Shown piece by piece: positions 27,739-36,201 of a stretch of 64,000 bases of DNA; within the stretch, counting starts at the first letter, position 1, and the number at the start of each line of letters is the position of its first letter. Source of the DNA: CBDFGT01 sp965247225 (GTDB taxonomy: Bacteria; Pseudomonadota; Alphaproteobacteria; Rhizobiales; Rhizobiaceae). Position numbers and translations under genes: made by a program. The stretch spans positions 124,001-188,000 of the forward strand of contig CBDFGT010000027.1 of assembly GCA_965247225.1 (NCBI GenBank). The letters are read 5' to 3'. Under the pieces are notes generated by a model, which saw nothing but the letters and a program-made list of their open reading frames with translations, had not been told where the DNA came from and ran no database searches.

Positions 27739-28467
27739 ATGCTGTCGATCCGGTGTCTTCTGCTTTGCTGTATTGCCGGTATCACATCCGGACTGTCCGC
27801 CCGTGCTGCCGATATTGCTGCCTTCCAGTCCATTGGCTTTTCGGGTGATGGCTCTGTCTTTGCCTTTGAGGAATATGGCATTCAGGATGGATCAGGCTTT
27901 CCCTATGCCAGTATCTATGTGGTGGATACGATCAGCGATACCTATATCGCAAGCCCGGTGCACATCCTTCTGAAAGAGGAAAACAACCTCGCCAATGCCC
28001 GCAAAATGGCCATGGACAAGGCCCGCCCACTGATAGAAAAACACCAACTGGACCATGATCCCGGCAATCTTGTTGCCTTCAATCCCGTGACGGAAGAAAG
28101 CGACAGGCCGGACGAAATCCGCTATTTCCGCTTTCCCATGATACCGCCTGCCGGTGACATTTACGGATTGAAGCTCGACCGTATCGACCTTCCGGTCACA
28201 CCGCAATGCAAGCCTTATGACACGGTCAATATCGGTTTCCGCCTGTCTGTAACCTTGCAGAATGGCAAACCTGTCAACCGGATTGTTCATGAGGACAGGA
28301 TGCTTCCCGAAAGCCGGGGATGCCCGAACAGCTACCGGCTTGGCGGGGTTATCACACCCATGACCTCCGGTGGCCCGCACATCGCCATGCTCCAGGTCAA
28401 CACCTATGGCTTTGAGGGAAGCGACGGGCGATGGATTGCCGTGCCCGTTCGCTTCACCCCCGAATGA
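27739..28467 (+). CDS. DUF2259 predicted secreted protein
   Basis: A 242-aa exported protein of the DUF2259 family, known in Rhizobiales and without assigned function. The N-terminus is a signal peptide (hydrophobic CLLLCCIAGITSGL, cleavage near ARA-AD). Family segments include IGFSGDGSVFAFEEYGIQDG, PYASIYVVDTISD and RYFRFPMIPPAGDIYGLKLD. It is tightly linked to rpe upstream and overlaps the next membrane-protein gene by 4 bases (ATGA). Confidence 0.88.
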   Translation: MLSIRCLLLCCIAGITSGLSARAADIAAFQSIGFSGDGSVFAFEEYGIQDGSGFPYASIYVVDTISDTYIASPVHILLKEENNLANARKMAMDKARPLIEKHQLDHDPGNLVAFNPVTEESDRPDEIRYFRFPMIPPAGDIYGLKLDRIDLPVTPQCKPYDTVNIGFRLSVTLQNGKPVNRIVHEDRMLPESRGCPNSYRLGGVITPMTSGGPHIAMLQVNTYGFEGSDGRWIAVPVRFTPE

Positions 28468-29000
28468 CAGAAAACGGACCCGGCATGGAGAGCGAGCATC
28501 AGCCAGACGGAGTTTGGAAACGGTTGCGCACATCGCTGCCCGGATGGCGGCTGGCTGTTTTCGGCTCAGTTCTGTGGGGTCTGGGCATGGCCGTGTCCGC
28601 ATGGTTCACACTCTGGATGGACGGACAGATCCACGATCTCAAACTGGTTTTCCTGTTGCTGCTCTATTTCCTCGGCGGATGTCTCAGTTTTCCCTTTGCG
28701 CTTTTCCTCATGGCATTTGCCGGAGCAGGCCGCCGCCTTGATACCCGCTTTGCTGCCAGTTTCCTGGCGCTTGCCCTGTGTACCATTCTCATGACGGCCT
28801 TTCTGTTCAGCCTGCAATACCGGCAGTTCTATGCCCAATGGCATGCGCCCTTCGGCACGGAAATCTGGATGTTTCAATATGTGTTTACCGCCGCATCTGC
28901 CGTCTACCAGTTTATGGTCTACGGACTGAAGCTCTATCTTCCGGCAGGAATGGTGATGATTCTTCTCACCGCGGCATTTCTTGCCCGTCACATGCGTTGA
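28464..29000 (+). CDS. Small multi-pass membrane protein of unknown function
   Basis: A 178-aa protein with about four hydrophobic helices (near residues 28-48, 60-88, 95-117 and 145-172) and no recognised family. The start at 28464 is chosen because its ATG overlaps the DUF2259 stop (ATGA), indicating translational coupling; the Shine-Dalgarno is weak. The pairing with a secreted DUF2259 protein suggests a joint envelope role, which is inference only. Confidence 0.72.
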   Translation: MTENGPGMESEHQPDGVWKRLRTSLPGWRLAVFGSVLWGLGMAVSAWFTLWMDGQIHDLKLVFLLLLYFLGGCLSFPFALFLMAFAGAGRRLDTRFAASFLALALCTILMTAFLFSLQYRQFYAQWHAPFGTEIWMFQYVFTAASAVYQFMVYGLKLYLPAGMVMILLTAAFLARHMR

Positions 29001-29058
29001 GATTGCCGGCCATCTTTGATATACAGCGACCATTATTTCCAAAGTGAAAGAAGTGCCC

Positions 29059-30363
29059 ATGATCCCGCGTTATTCCCGCCCCGAAATGGTTGCCATCTGG
29101 TCGCCGGAGACAAAATTTCGTATCTGGTTTGAAATCGAGGCCCATGCCTGCACGGCCCTGGCGGAACTGGGTGTTATCCCGAAATCGGCGGCTGAAACCA
29201 TCTGGGAAAAGGGCAATGCCGCCGTCTTTGACGTGGCAAGGATCGATGAGATTGAAGCCGTCACCAAACATGATGTCATCGCGTTTCTCACCCATCTGGC
29301 CGAATTTGTCGGCCCCGACAGCCGTTTCATCCATCAGGGCATGACCTCGTCCGATGTGCTGGACACCTGCTTCAGCATCCAGCTCACCCGCGCGTCCGAC
29401 CTTCTGCTGGCCGATCTCGACAAGCTTCTGGCAGCGCTGAAACGCCGCGCCTTTGAACACAGGGACACGGTTACAATCGGTCGCAGCCACGGCATTCATG
29501 CAGAGCCCACGACATTCGGTGTCAAACTGGCGCTTGCCTATGCGGAATTTGAACGCTGCCGCGAGCGGCTGGTCAATGCCCGCAAGGAAATTGCCACCTG
29601 CGCCATTTCCGGCGCTGTCGGCACCTTTGCCAATATCGATCCACGGGTGGAGGAACACGTGGCGCAGGCACTGGGCCTTGCCGCAGAACCTGTTTCCACG
29701 CAGGTCATCCCGCGCGACCGCCATGCCATGTTCTTTGCCACATTGGGCGTGATTGCGTCATGCGTCGAGCGCGTTTCAACCGAGATCCGCCATTTGCAGC
29801 GCACCGAGGTTCTGGAGGCCGAGGAGTTCTTTTCGCCCGGCCAGAAAGGCTCGTCCGCCATGCCGCACAAGCGCAACCCGGTGCTGACCGAAAATCTCAC
29901 CGGCCTCGCCCGCATGGTGCGTTCCTTTGCCCTGCCTGCCATGGAAAACGTGGCCCTGTGGCACGAGCGCGATATTTCGCATTCATCCGTCGAGCGCATG
30001 ATCGGCCCGGACGCCACCATAACGCTGGATTTCGCCCTTGCCCGGCTGACCGGTGTCATCGACAAGCTCTTGGTCTATCCGGACAACATGATGAAAAACA
30101 TGAACAAGTTTCGCGGTCTGGTGCATTCGCAGCGCGTGCTGCTGGCACTCACCCAGGCAGGCGTTTCCCGCGAGGACAGCTACCGTCTGGTGCAGCGCAA
30201 TGCCATGCGGGTCTGGGAGGAAGACAGGGACTTCCTGACAGAGCTTCTGGCCGATGAAGATGTGCGCAAGGCCCTTTCGGAAGAAGAAATCCGCGACAAG
30301 TTTGATCTGGGCTACCACACCAAGCATGTCGACACGATTTTCCGGCGTGTATTCGGGGCGTAA
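29059..30363 (+). CDS. purB: Adenylosuccinate lyase
   Basis: Catalyses two fumarate-releasing steps of purine synthesis (SAICAR to AICAR, and adenylosuccinate to AMP). The 434-aa product has the fumarase/aspartase superfamily signature GSSAMPHKRNPVLTE (near residue 262), the substrate-binding THHD-equivalent VTKHDVIAFLTHLAE and FIHQGMTSSDVLDTC. The start ATG 29059 (MIPRYSRPEMVAIW) matches the family; GAAAGAAG lies upstream. It is the last core gene before a small toxin-antitoxin insert. Confidence 0.97.
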   Translation: MIPRYSRPEMVAIWSPETKFRIWFEIEAHACTALAELGVIPKSAAETIWEKGNAAVFDVARIDEIEAVTKHDVIAFLTHLAEFVGPDSRFIHQGMTSSDVLDTCFSIQLTRASDLLLADLDKLLAALKRRAFEHRDTVTIGRSHGIHAEPTTFGVKLALAYAEFERCRERLVNARKEIATCAISGAVGTFANIDPRVEEHVAQALGLAAEPVSTQVIPRDRHAMFFATLGVIASCVERVSTEIRHLQRTEVLEAEEFFSPGQKGSSAMPHKRNPVLTENLTGLARMVRSFALPAMENVALWHERDISHSSVERMIGPDATITLDFALARLTGVIDKLLVYPDNMMKNMNKFRGLVHSQRVLLALTQAGVSREDSYRLVQRNAMRVWEEDRDFLTELLADEDVRKALSEEEIRDKFDLGYHTKHVDTIFRRVFGA

Positions 30364-30372
30364 TCAACGATA

Positions 30373-30660
30373 TCAAAGAAACATCTCAGGCCATGTCTGG
30401 CGAGCATGAAGCACCCTGAGAATTTCAACTCGGTCCTGCCCTGATCGGTATGGAACAAGGTAATCTGTAGAATTGACAATAAGTTCCCTTGTTCCAGGAA
30501 CACGCCCAACTCGACCGATGTTCGGATACCGTTGCAAAATTTGAACGCGATCCAAAACAAGCAGGACAATGCTTGACGCCGCTGCCGGATTCCTTTCACC
30601 TATATAGGTGCGCAGGGATGACAAATCGAGAATAGCAGGTTCGGTCCAAACTATTTGCAT
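30373..30660 (-). CDS. ParE/RelE-family toxin
   Basis: A 95-aa toxin of the RelE/ParE fold: WTEPAILDLSSLRTYI, then YPNIGRVGRVPGTRELIV and DYLVPYRSGQDRVEILRVLHARQTWP, the classic C-terminal strand pattern. ParE members poison gyrase and RelE members cut mRNA; which applies cannot be told. It follows the ribbon-helix-helix antitoxin gene with a 10-base overlap, as expected for a TA pair. Its DNA is more AT-rich than flanking purB. Confidence 0.92.
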   Translation of the reverse strand: MQIVWTEPAILDLSSLRTYIGERNPAAASSIVLLVLDRVQILQRYPNIGRVGRVPGTRELIVNSTDYLVPYRSGQDRVEILRVLHARQTWPEMFL

Positions 30661-30920
30661 GACGGGGTTGGGAGCTCATTTGGTCCATCCCAAGATTGGA
30701 CCCAAGCCACAATATCGTCGTGCCCTGCTATACGATTGTCATCGGCAGCAGCTATACCTTCGTTGATTGCCTTGACCTGCCAATCATGAACGACCAGATA
30801 ATCTGCAATGGCTTGCTCAATAAGCGAAGACTTGGACCTGTCGAGCGCAAGTGCAAGCGCAGATATCCTTTTATCTGTATCCTGCGACAGGTCGATGCTC
30901 AAACGGGCAAAATCATTCAT
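30651..30920 (-). CDS. Ribbon-helix-helix antitoxin (ParD/CopG type)
   Basis: An 89-aa partner of the downstream ParE/RelE toxin. The N-terminal half is a CopG-like ribbon-helix-helix (LSIDLSQDTDKRISALALALDRSKSSLIEQAIADYL) that would bind its own promoter. The C-terminal half (VKAINEGIAAADDNRIAGHDD) is the acidic toxin-binding tail often seen in ParD-like proteins. The start at ATG 30920 is preferred over the longer frame to 30986 because the domain begins there. Confidence 0.9.
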   Translation of the reverse strand: MNDFARLSIDLSQDTDKRISALALALDRSKSSLIEQAIADYLVVHDWQVKAINEGIAAADDNRIAGHDDIVAWVQSWDGPNELPTPSCK

Positions 30921-31033
30921 CTTCAACACCCTCAAAACTGCCAGTTCCAATTTAACACTGAACTTTGCTTTTGCAAGATTCGTCATTTAACCAATGACAA
31001 TACCTTGCACGCAAAGATGTCGCATTGGCGAAC

Positions 31034-31165
31034 ATGGTCCGGCAGCAAGGCCTCATCTGTGAACCGGAAGAAGTGGCCCGCGCGGCCCTGTTTCTGGCCA
31101 GTGACGAGGCCAGCTTTATCAACGGAACGCATCTGTTTGTCGATAACGGCTTTACGGCGATGTGA
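31034..31165 (+). pseudogene. C-terminal remnant of a short-chain dehydrogenase/reductase
   Basis: An open stretch encoding about 43 residues (ANMVRQQGLICEPEEV and ARAALFLASDEASFINGTHL, ending VDNGFTAM then stop). EEVARAALFLASDEASFI-NG-x(5)-VD-G is the well-known C-terminal end of SDR enzymes; the first ~200 residues, including the nucleotide-binding and YxxxK parts, are absent. It lies between two toxin-antitoxin pairs and is presumably the scar of an insertion or deletion. Confidence 0.75.
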
Positions 31166-31167
31166 GG

Positions 31168-31476
31168 TCAGGCGGCGTCCAGCGCCCGCAAAACTGCTTC
31201 GGGTTCTTTTGCCATGACTTTGAGCAGATTGCGCACAGCACCACTGGGCTGCCTCTGTCCCTGCTCCCATTTCCGGTAGCCTGATACACTGGTTCCCAGA
31301 TACGTCGCCATCTGTTCCTGGGAGAGTTTCAACTCTTTCCGAATGGCTTTCGCATCCACAACATCAACCGGGACCACATGTTCGACGGCCCCGGGCACAA
31401 CCCCACCAGACACATGGGCCAGCGCCTGCCCCATGGATTCAATCAGATCGTCTGCAAAAGTTGTTTTCTTTATCAT
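31168..31476 (-). CDS. HigA/MqsA-type helix-turn-helix antitoxin
   Basis: A 102-aa protein with a C-terminal XRE-type helix-turn-helix: AIRKELKLSQEQMATYLGTS followed by VSGYRKWEQGQRQP. It is second in the pair, overlapping the toxin gene by 4 bases (ATGA). The toxin-first order is typical of HigBA modules, in which this protein neutralises the toxin and represses the operon. Confidence 0.9.
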   Translation of the reverse strand: MIKKTTFADDLIESMGQALAHVSGGVVPGAVEHVVPVDVVDAKAIRKELKLSQEQMATYLGTSVSGYRKWEQGQRQPSGAVRNLLKVMAKEPEAVLRALDAA

Positions 31477-31817
31477 GTTTTTGCTCTGTCCCTGGCTTTA
31501 TCCTTGATGACTTTTGCAAAGGCTGCGACGATTTTCGCCTCGTCGGCAGAAAGATCGGTTTTTTCGTTCTTGCCATAGACAAGCAAAGCGTAGATCGGGA
31601 TAGTGGCATTATACCAATAATATATGACCCTCGCCCCACTCCGTTTGCCTTTGCCCTTGGCTGCATAGCGAACTTTGCGAATGCCTCCCGTTCCCGGAAT
31701 TTCATCTCCTGATTCTGGGTATGTCGCCAAGAATGTGATCAAATCCCGATGCTCATCGACCGAAAAAAGCTTTTCGGCCTGATCAACAAATTTCGGCAAT
31801 TCTACAACCGTTTGCAT
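31473..31817 (-). CDS. RelE/HigB-family toxin
   Basis: A 114-aa toxin of the RelE/HigB-2 kind, which cleaves translated mRNA. Features: ELPKFVDQAEKLFSVDEHRDLI, then the GDEIPGTGGIRKVRYAAKGKGKRSG block and YYWYNATIPIYALLVYGKNEK strand, followed by LSADEAKIVAAFAKVIKD. The motif layout is close to other HigB-2 type toxins. The antitoxin follows directly. It is the second TA pair in 1.5 kb between purB and pyrG. Confidence 0.92.
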   Translation of the reverse strand: MQTVVELPKFVDQAEKLFSVDEHRDLITFLATYPESGDEIPGTGGIRKVRYAAKGKGKRSGARVIYYWYNATIPIYALLVYGKNEKTDLSADEAKIVAAFAKVIKDKARDRAKT

Positions 31818-31861
31818 GATAGAAACTAACCCATTGGGTTATATTTGTCAATAAAACAGTC

Positions 31862-33490
31862 TTACACCAGCCTGCTCTGGGCAATCGCCGCTTCAATGAA
31901 GCTGGCAAACAGCGGATGCGGGTCCAGCGGACGGCTTTTGAGTTCCGGGTGATATTGCACACCGATGAACCAGGGATGATCCGGATATTCGATAGTTTCC
32001 GGCAACACGCCGTCCGGAGACATGCCGGAAAACACCAGACCACAGGCTTCCAGCCTGTCCTTGTAGTCCACATTCACCTCATAGCGGTGCCTGTGACGCT
32101 CGGAAATGTCATTTGAGCCATAGATCCCGGCAATCTTCGTGCCGCGCTTCAGCGAGGCATGGTAGGCCCCCAGACGCATGGTTCCGCCCAGATCACCGCT
32201 CTGCTCACGCTTTTCCAGCGTGTTGCCCTTCACCCATTCCGTCATCAGGCCGACGACAGGTTCCTTCGTCTTGCCAAATTCAGAGGAGGAGGCATCAGGA
32301 ATATCGGCCAGATTGCGCGCCGCTTCCACCACAGCCATCTGCATGCCAAAGCAGATCCCGAAATAGGGAACCTTGTGCTCCCGGGCAAAACGCACGGCCT
32401 CGATCTTGCCTTCCGAACCGCGTTCGCCAAAACCGCCGGGCACCAGAATACCATCGACTTTTTCCAGCCACGGAGCGGGATCTTCCTTCTCGAAGATTTC
32501 AGATTCAATCCATTCGAGCTTCACCTTCACCCGGTTGGCAATGCCACCGTGATAAAGCGCTTCGATGAGCGATTTATAGGCGTCTTTCAGACCGGTATAT
32601 TTGCCGACAATGGCAATGGTAACCTGGCCTTCGGGATTGTGAATCCGCTCGGAAACCTCTTCCCATGGTCCAAGACGCGGGATAGGCGCCGGCTCAATGC
32701 CGAAGGCGGCCAGAACCTCGTTGTCGAAGCCTTCCTTGTGATAGGCCAGAGGTACATCATAGATCGAGGCCACGTCCAGCGCCTGAATCACGGCCGATGG
32801 ACGCACATTGCAGAACAGCGACAGTTTCCTGCGCTCGGCCTCCGGAATTTCGCGGTCAGCCCGCACAAGCAGAATGTCCGGCGCAATGCCAAGGGCCTGC
32901 AATTCCTTGACGGAATGCTGTGTCGGCTTGGTTTTCAGCTCACCCGCCGCCGGAATATAGGGCATCAGGGTCAGATGCACATAGACCGCATTGTTGCGCG
33001 GCAGATCATTGCCCAGCTGGCGAATGGCCTCCATAAAGGGCATGGCCTCGATGTCGCCCACCGTACCGCCGATTTCACAAAGGACGAAATCATAATCCGC
33101 ATTGCCTTCAGTAATGAAAGCCTTGATCTCGTTGGTCACATGCGGAATCACCTGAACAGTGGCCCCGAGGAAATCACCGCGCCGTTCCTTGTCGATGATG
33201 TTCTTGTAGATACGACCGGTTGTGATGTTGTCGGTCCTGGTGGCAGAACGACCCGTAAACCGCTCGTAATGACCGAGATCCAGATCGGTCTCGGCACCGT
33301 CATCCGTCACAAAACATTCGCCGTGCTGTGTCGGGCTCATCGTACCGGGATCGACATTCAGATAGGGGTCGAGTTTGCGCAGCCGCACCCGGTAGCCACG
33401 GGACTGGAGAAGGGCTCCAAGAGCCGCGGATGCTATGCCTTTTCCAAGGGAAGAAACCACACCGCCTGTGATGAATACATATCGCGCCAT
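31862..33490 (-). CDS. pyrG: CTP synthase
   Basis: Makes CTP from UTP, ATP and glutamine. The 542-aa protein has the synthetase domain first (MARYVFITGGVVSSLGKGI P-loop; GTMSPTQHGE; ICEIGGTVGDIE) and a C-terminal class I glutamine amidotransferase domain with the catalytic cysteine in YFGICFGMQMAV and the His-Glu pair in GVQYHPELKSRP. The start at ATG 33490 (MARYV) is the universal PyrG N-terminus. It lies downstream of secG and tpiA on the same strand. Confidence 0.97.
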   Translation of the reverse strand: MARYVFITGGVVSSLGKGIASAALGALLQSRGYRVRLRKLDPYLNVDPGTMSPTQHGECFVTDDGAETDLDLGHYERFTGRSATRTDNITTGRIYKNIIDKERRGDFLGATVQVIPHVTNEIKAFITEGNADYDFVLCEIGGTVGDIEAMPFMEAIRQLGNDLPRNNAVYVHLTLMPYIPAAGELKTKPTQHSVKELQALGIAPDILLVRADREIPEAERRKLSLFCNVRPSAVIQALDVASIYDVPLAYHKEGFDNEVLAAFGIEPAPIPRLGPWEEVSERIHNPEGQVTIAIVGKYTGLKDAYKSLIEALYHGGIANRVKVKLEWIESEIFEKEDPAPWLEKVDGILVPGGFGERGSEGKIEAVRFAREHKVPYFGICFGMQMAVVEAARNLADIPDASSSEFGKTKEPVVGLMTEWVKGNTLEKREQSGDLGGTMRLGAYHASLKRGTKIAGIYGSNDISERHRHRYEVNVDYKDRLEACGLVFSGMSPDGVLPETIEYPDHPWFIGVQYHPELKSRPLDPHPLFASFIEAAIAQSRLV

Positions 33491-33579
33491 GGGAACCACC
33501 GGATACCGTTAAACATCTGAGTCTACCAGCCCTCAAAGAAACTTTTCCGTTGTTCTTGGCAGGATTGGTGGCTCAAATT

Positions 33580-33615
33580 CACAAAAGAAAACCGGCAGCC
33601 TGATCGGGCTGCCGG
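33580..33615 (-). terminator. Intrinsic terminator of secG
   Basis: A perfect 9-bp stem, CCGGCAGCC (33592-33600) with GGCTGCCGG (33607-33615), and a six-base loop. On the minus strand it is followed by TTTTCTTTTGTG. It begins about 20 bases after the secG stop and separates secG from pyrG. Confidence 0.9.
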
Positions 33616-33635
33616 ATGGAGATTTCAAACCGGAC

Positions 33636-34133
33636 TTAATTGGTTTTGGGAACTTCGCCTGCTGCCGGAGCAGCAGGTGCTGTTGCCGCCGGAGCCGATG
33701 GCGTTGTGGCCGCAGGCACCGCAGGTGTTGTGGCCGCAGGCGCAACAGGTGTTGTGGCCGAAGGTGCTGCAGGCGTTGTGGCGCTGTTTGTCGGCACACC
33801 ATTGCCGGCCGGCTGCACCGGCTTTGCAGGAGCCCCGCCAATCGCATCCAGAATCCCGTTGCCCTGTGTCGTCTGGCCTGCCGGAATCTGGTCGAGAATA
33901 TCCGTCGGCTTCTCGGAATAACGCGCCAGCACACCCATGCCCAGCGAGGTAATGAAAAACAGCGTTGCCAGAATGGCCGTTGTCCGGGTCAGGGCATTGG
34001 CTGTGCCACGTGCCGACATGAAGCCGGAGCCGCCGCCGATACCAAGTCCACCACCTTCGGACCGTTGAATGAGAACAACGCCCACCAGCGCCAGAACGAT
34101 CATGAGGTGAATAACAATCAAAACGGTTTGCAT
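33636..34133 (-). CDS. secG: Preprotein translocase subunit SecG with long Ala/Pro/Thr tail
   Basis: Small accessory subunit of the SecYEG protein-export channel. The N-terminal ~75 residues are a normal SecG: helix 1 (VLIVIHLMIVLALVGVVLIQ), the loop RSEGGGLGIGGGSGFMS, and helix 2 (AILATLFFITSLGMGVLA). After that comes a ~90-residue tail rich in Ala, Pro and Thr with eight-residue repeats of the ATTPAVPA kind, encoded by 24-bp DNA repeats. Tails of this sort occur on alphaproteobacterial SecG but vary in length. The start is ATG 34133 (MQTVLIVIHL). tpiA is upstream on the same strand. Confidence 0.94.
   Translation of the reverse strand: MQTVLIVIHLMIVLALVGVVLIQRSEGGGLGIGGGSGFMSARGTANALTRTTAILATLFFITSLGMGVLARYSEKPTDILDQIPAGQTTQGNGILDAIGGAPAKPVQPAGNGVPTNSATTPAAPSATTPVAPAATTPAVPAATTPSAPAATAPAAPAAGEVPKTN
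33682..33777. repeat. 24-bp tandem repeat in the secG tail
   Basis: Four 24-bp units in tandem (starting 33682, 33706, 33730 and 33754), best seen as GTGGCCGCAGG-(C/A)-rich units ending GGTGTT. Units two and three differ at only a few bases; the outer ones are more diverged. The repeat keeps the reading frame and codes for eight residues per unit (Ala/Pro/Thr rich). Confidence 0.85.
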
Positions 34134-34237
34134 AATATCCAGTCCTGCCCTCATTATGGAGCATAAGTCGTCATGTTGTGCGGCTCTTTACACGAGACGG
34201 TCTTTTATTCCAAGCCCCAGAATGGCAAAGATACCGC

Positions 34238-35008
34238 TCAGGCCATCAATTCTTTATAGACAGCACAGATGGCGAGGAAATCTTCCGGTTTCAAGCTCGC
34301 TCCGCCAATCAGCGCCCCGTCCACATTCGCAACGCCCATAAGCTCTTTGGCATTGGACGGTTTCACGGAGCCGCCATAAAGAATCCGCATCTTTGCGCCC
34401 TCCCCGCCAAACCGCTTCACCAGTTCGCCGCGCATGAAGGCATGGGCTTCCTCCACATCACCGGTCGTCGGCGTCAGCCCTGTTCCGATCGCCCAGACCG
34501 GTTCATAGGCAATCACCGTATCTTGCGCTGTCGCACCATCGGGAACGGAGCCTGCCAGTTGCCGCTCCAGGACCGCAAGCGTATCACCCGCCTTGCGCTC
34601 GTCACCGGTCTCGCCGATACAGACAATCGCTGTCAGACCGGCAGCCACAGCAGCCCGCGCCTTGGCTTCCACAATCGCATCCGTTTCGGCATGGCCGGTG
34701 CGGCGCTCGGAATGGCCAACGATCACATGCGTGCCAAAACAATCCGCAATCATCCCGGCCGACACATCGCCTGTATGCGCACCGGATACCGCAACATGGC
34801 AATCCTGGGCGCCGATTTTCAGCGCACTGTCCGTTGCCAGCGCCGTTGCCACATACAACAGCGTCACCGGCGGGCAGATCAGCATGTCAATCTTGTCCGG
34901 CAGGCATTTTTGCGCCCCCTCGGCCATGGCTTTCAGAACATCCAGCGAAGCCCGCATGCCATTCATCTTCCAGTTTCCAGCCACCAGCGGGCGCACATCG
35001 GGAGTCAT
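34238..35008 (-). CDS. tpiA: Triosephosphate isomerase
   Basis: Interconverts dihydroxyacetone phosphate and glyceraldehyde-3-phosphate. The 256-aa TIM barrel has the catalytic Lys in GNWKMNG, the catalytic His in HVIVGHSERR, the catalytic Glu and flexible loop 6 in IAYEPVWAIGTGLTPT, and the phosphate loops ILYGGSVKPSNA and GALIGGASL. It is followed by secG after about 100 bases, a usual neighbour order in Rhizobiales. Confidence 0.97.
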   Translation of the reverse strand: MTPDVRPLVAGNWKMNGMRASLDVLKAMAEGAQKCLPDKIDMLICPPVTLLYVATALATDSALKIGAQDCHVAVSGAHTGDVSAGMIADCFGTHVIVGHSERRTGHAETDAIVEAKARAAVAAGLTAIVCIGETGDERKAGDTLAVLERQLAGSVPDGATAQDTVIAYEPVWAIGTGLTPTTGDVEEAHAFMRGELVKRFGGEGAKMRILYGGSVKPSNAKELMGVANVDGALIGGASLKPEDFLAICAVYKELMA

Positions 35009-35145
35009 GGGATATTTTTCCTTTCCTGATCATTCACCCGGACCTATCAAATGTAGACGGCAAAGAAAAGACATCTGGCCCGGCTTGCAGACAGTCATCG
35101 CCGCCGGGGAATGCCGAACAGGCAGAAATCCGCCGGATGCGCCCT

Positions 35146-36030
35146 TCAGCGCACAGGCATATGCGCAAAAATCCAGTTCAGCGCGTCGCGCCAGTCGGTC
35201 ATGCGGACCGGCGTACCGTGCGAGCCGGACCGGAACAGCACAAAACGCACCGGATAGTCTTTGGAATGAAGGCTGTCATAGAGCCTTTCCTGATCGTCTG
35301 CAGAATAGACACTGTCGTGCGAACCATGCGAAAAAAACATCGGCAGCCTGCGTCTGAACGCAGCGGTCCTGACAAAATCCGGATCGCTGATCCCGCCCAT
35401 CACCATCATCCCGGACAGCGCCGCGCTGGTCACCTTGTCCCTGGTAGCGCCCCAGCAGACAAGGCTGCCCATCGAGGCACAGGAGAGTACAACAGGTGCG
35501 CCGGGTGATCTGAGACGGATCGTCTTGACCAGTGCAGCAATATCCTCCACCCCCTCGCCGTCAAAGCTTTTCATGCTCACGGAATAGTAACTGCCGCCAT
35601 TTTCAAATGCCAGATTTTTGATGCGGTTGAAATTTCCGCCAAAGGTATAGTCATTGACACCCAGCCGCCGGTCCCCGCCACGGCCATGGACAAAAATCAC
35701 CGAGAAGGCGGCATGGGTCTCCGGTCCCACACGGGTCACATCAATACTGCGTCCGTCCTGCACGACAGTTTCCTGAACCTGGTGTTTCCGGATGCCGGGT
35801 GCGACCCAGGCAGACCGGACGCGCCGCTCCGGTGTCTCGTCCCGCTCGTTGATATCGCGCATTTCCTGGTAGTCCAGCACCAGGTACGCGCCGTCATCCC
35901 GGCTTTCGAGAACCGCAGGATAGGCAAAAAGCCTGTCCCTGAAAGGCTTCAGTTCGAGTGCCGCAGCCGCCCCGGCCAACGGCAAGGCGATAAAAAAGGC
36001 AAGGAGAGCCCGCAAGAGAAATGTTGACAT
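35146..36030 (-). CDS. Alpha/beta-hydrolase-fold exported protein
   Basis: A 294-aa secreted protein with an N-terminal signal peptide (MSTFLLRALLAFFIALPLAG, cleavage near AAA-LE) and an alpha/beta-hydrolase core. Visible are FSVIFVHGRGGDRR (oxyanion region), a nucleophile elbow VLSCASMGSLVCWG, an acid in MFFSHGSHDSVY and a late His in FRSGSHGTPV. The elbow reads C-A-S-M-G rather than G-x-S-x-G. No substrate is evident. The start at ATG 36030 gives the signal peptide; a longer upstream frame lacks one. It is divergent from parE. Confidence 0.8.
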   Translation of the reverse strand: MSTFLLRALLAFFIALPLAGAAAALELKPFRDRLFAYPAVLESRDDGAYLVLDYQEMRDINERDETPERRVRSAWVAPGIRKHQVQETVVQDGRSIDVTRVGPETHAAFSVIFVHGRGGDRRLGVNDYTFGGNFNRIKNLAFENGGSYYSVSMKSFDGEGVEDIAALVKTIRLRSPGAPVVLSCASMGSLVCWGATRDKVTSAALSGMMVMGGISDPDFVRTAAFRRRLPMFFSHGSHDSVYSADDQERLYDSLHSKDYPVRFVLFRSGSHGTPVRMTDWRDALNWIFAHMPVR

Positions 36031-36201
36031 GCCTGCTGCTTTCCTTTTGAAGCTGATGCCATCTCTTGCCATCCGGCCTGTTGCAAAGCAATCTTTTTGC
36101 ACACCAGCCTGTGCGAAAACGTGTCGCATCGGCTGACCGAATCTGTCAGCATGATGTTCTCTTTCTGTTTCCAGAAACCCGGTTTATATCTGAACGGTCC
36201 C

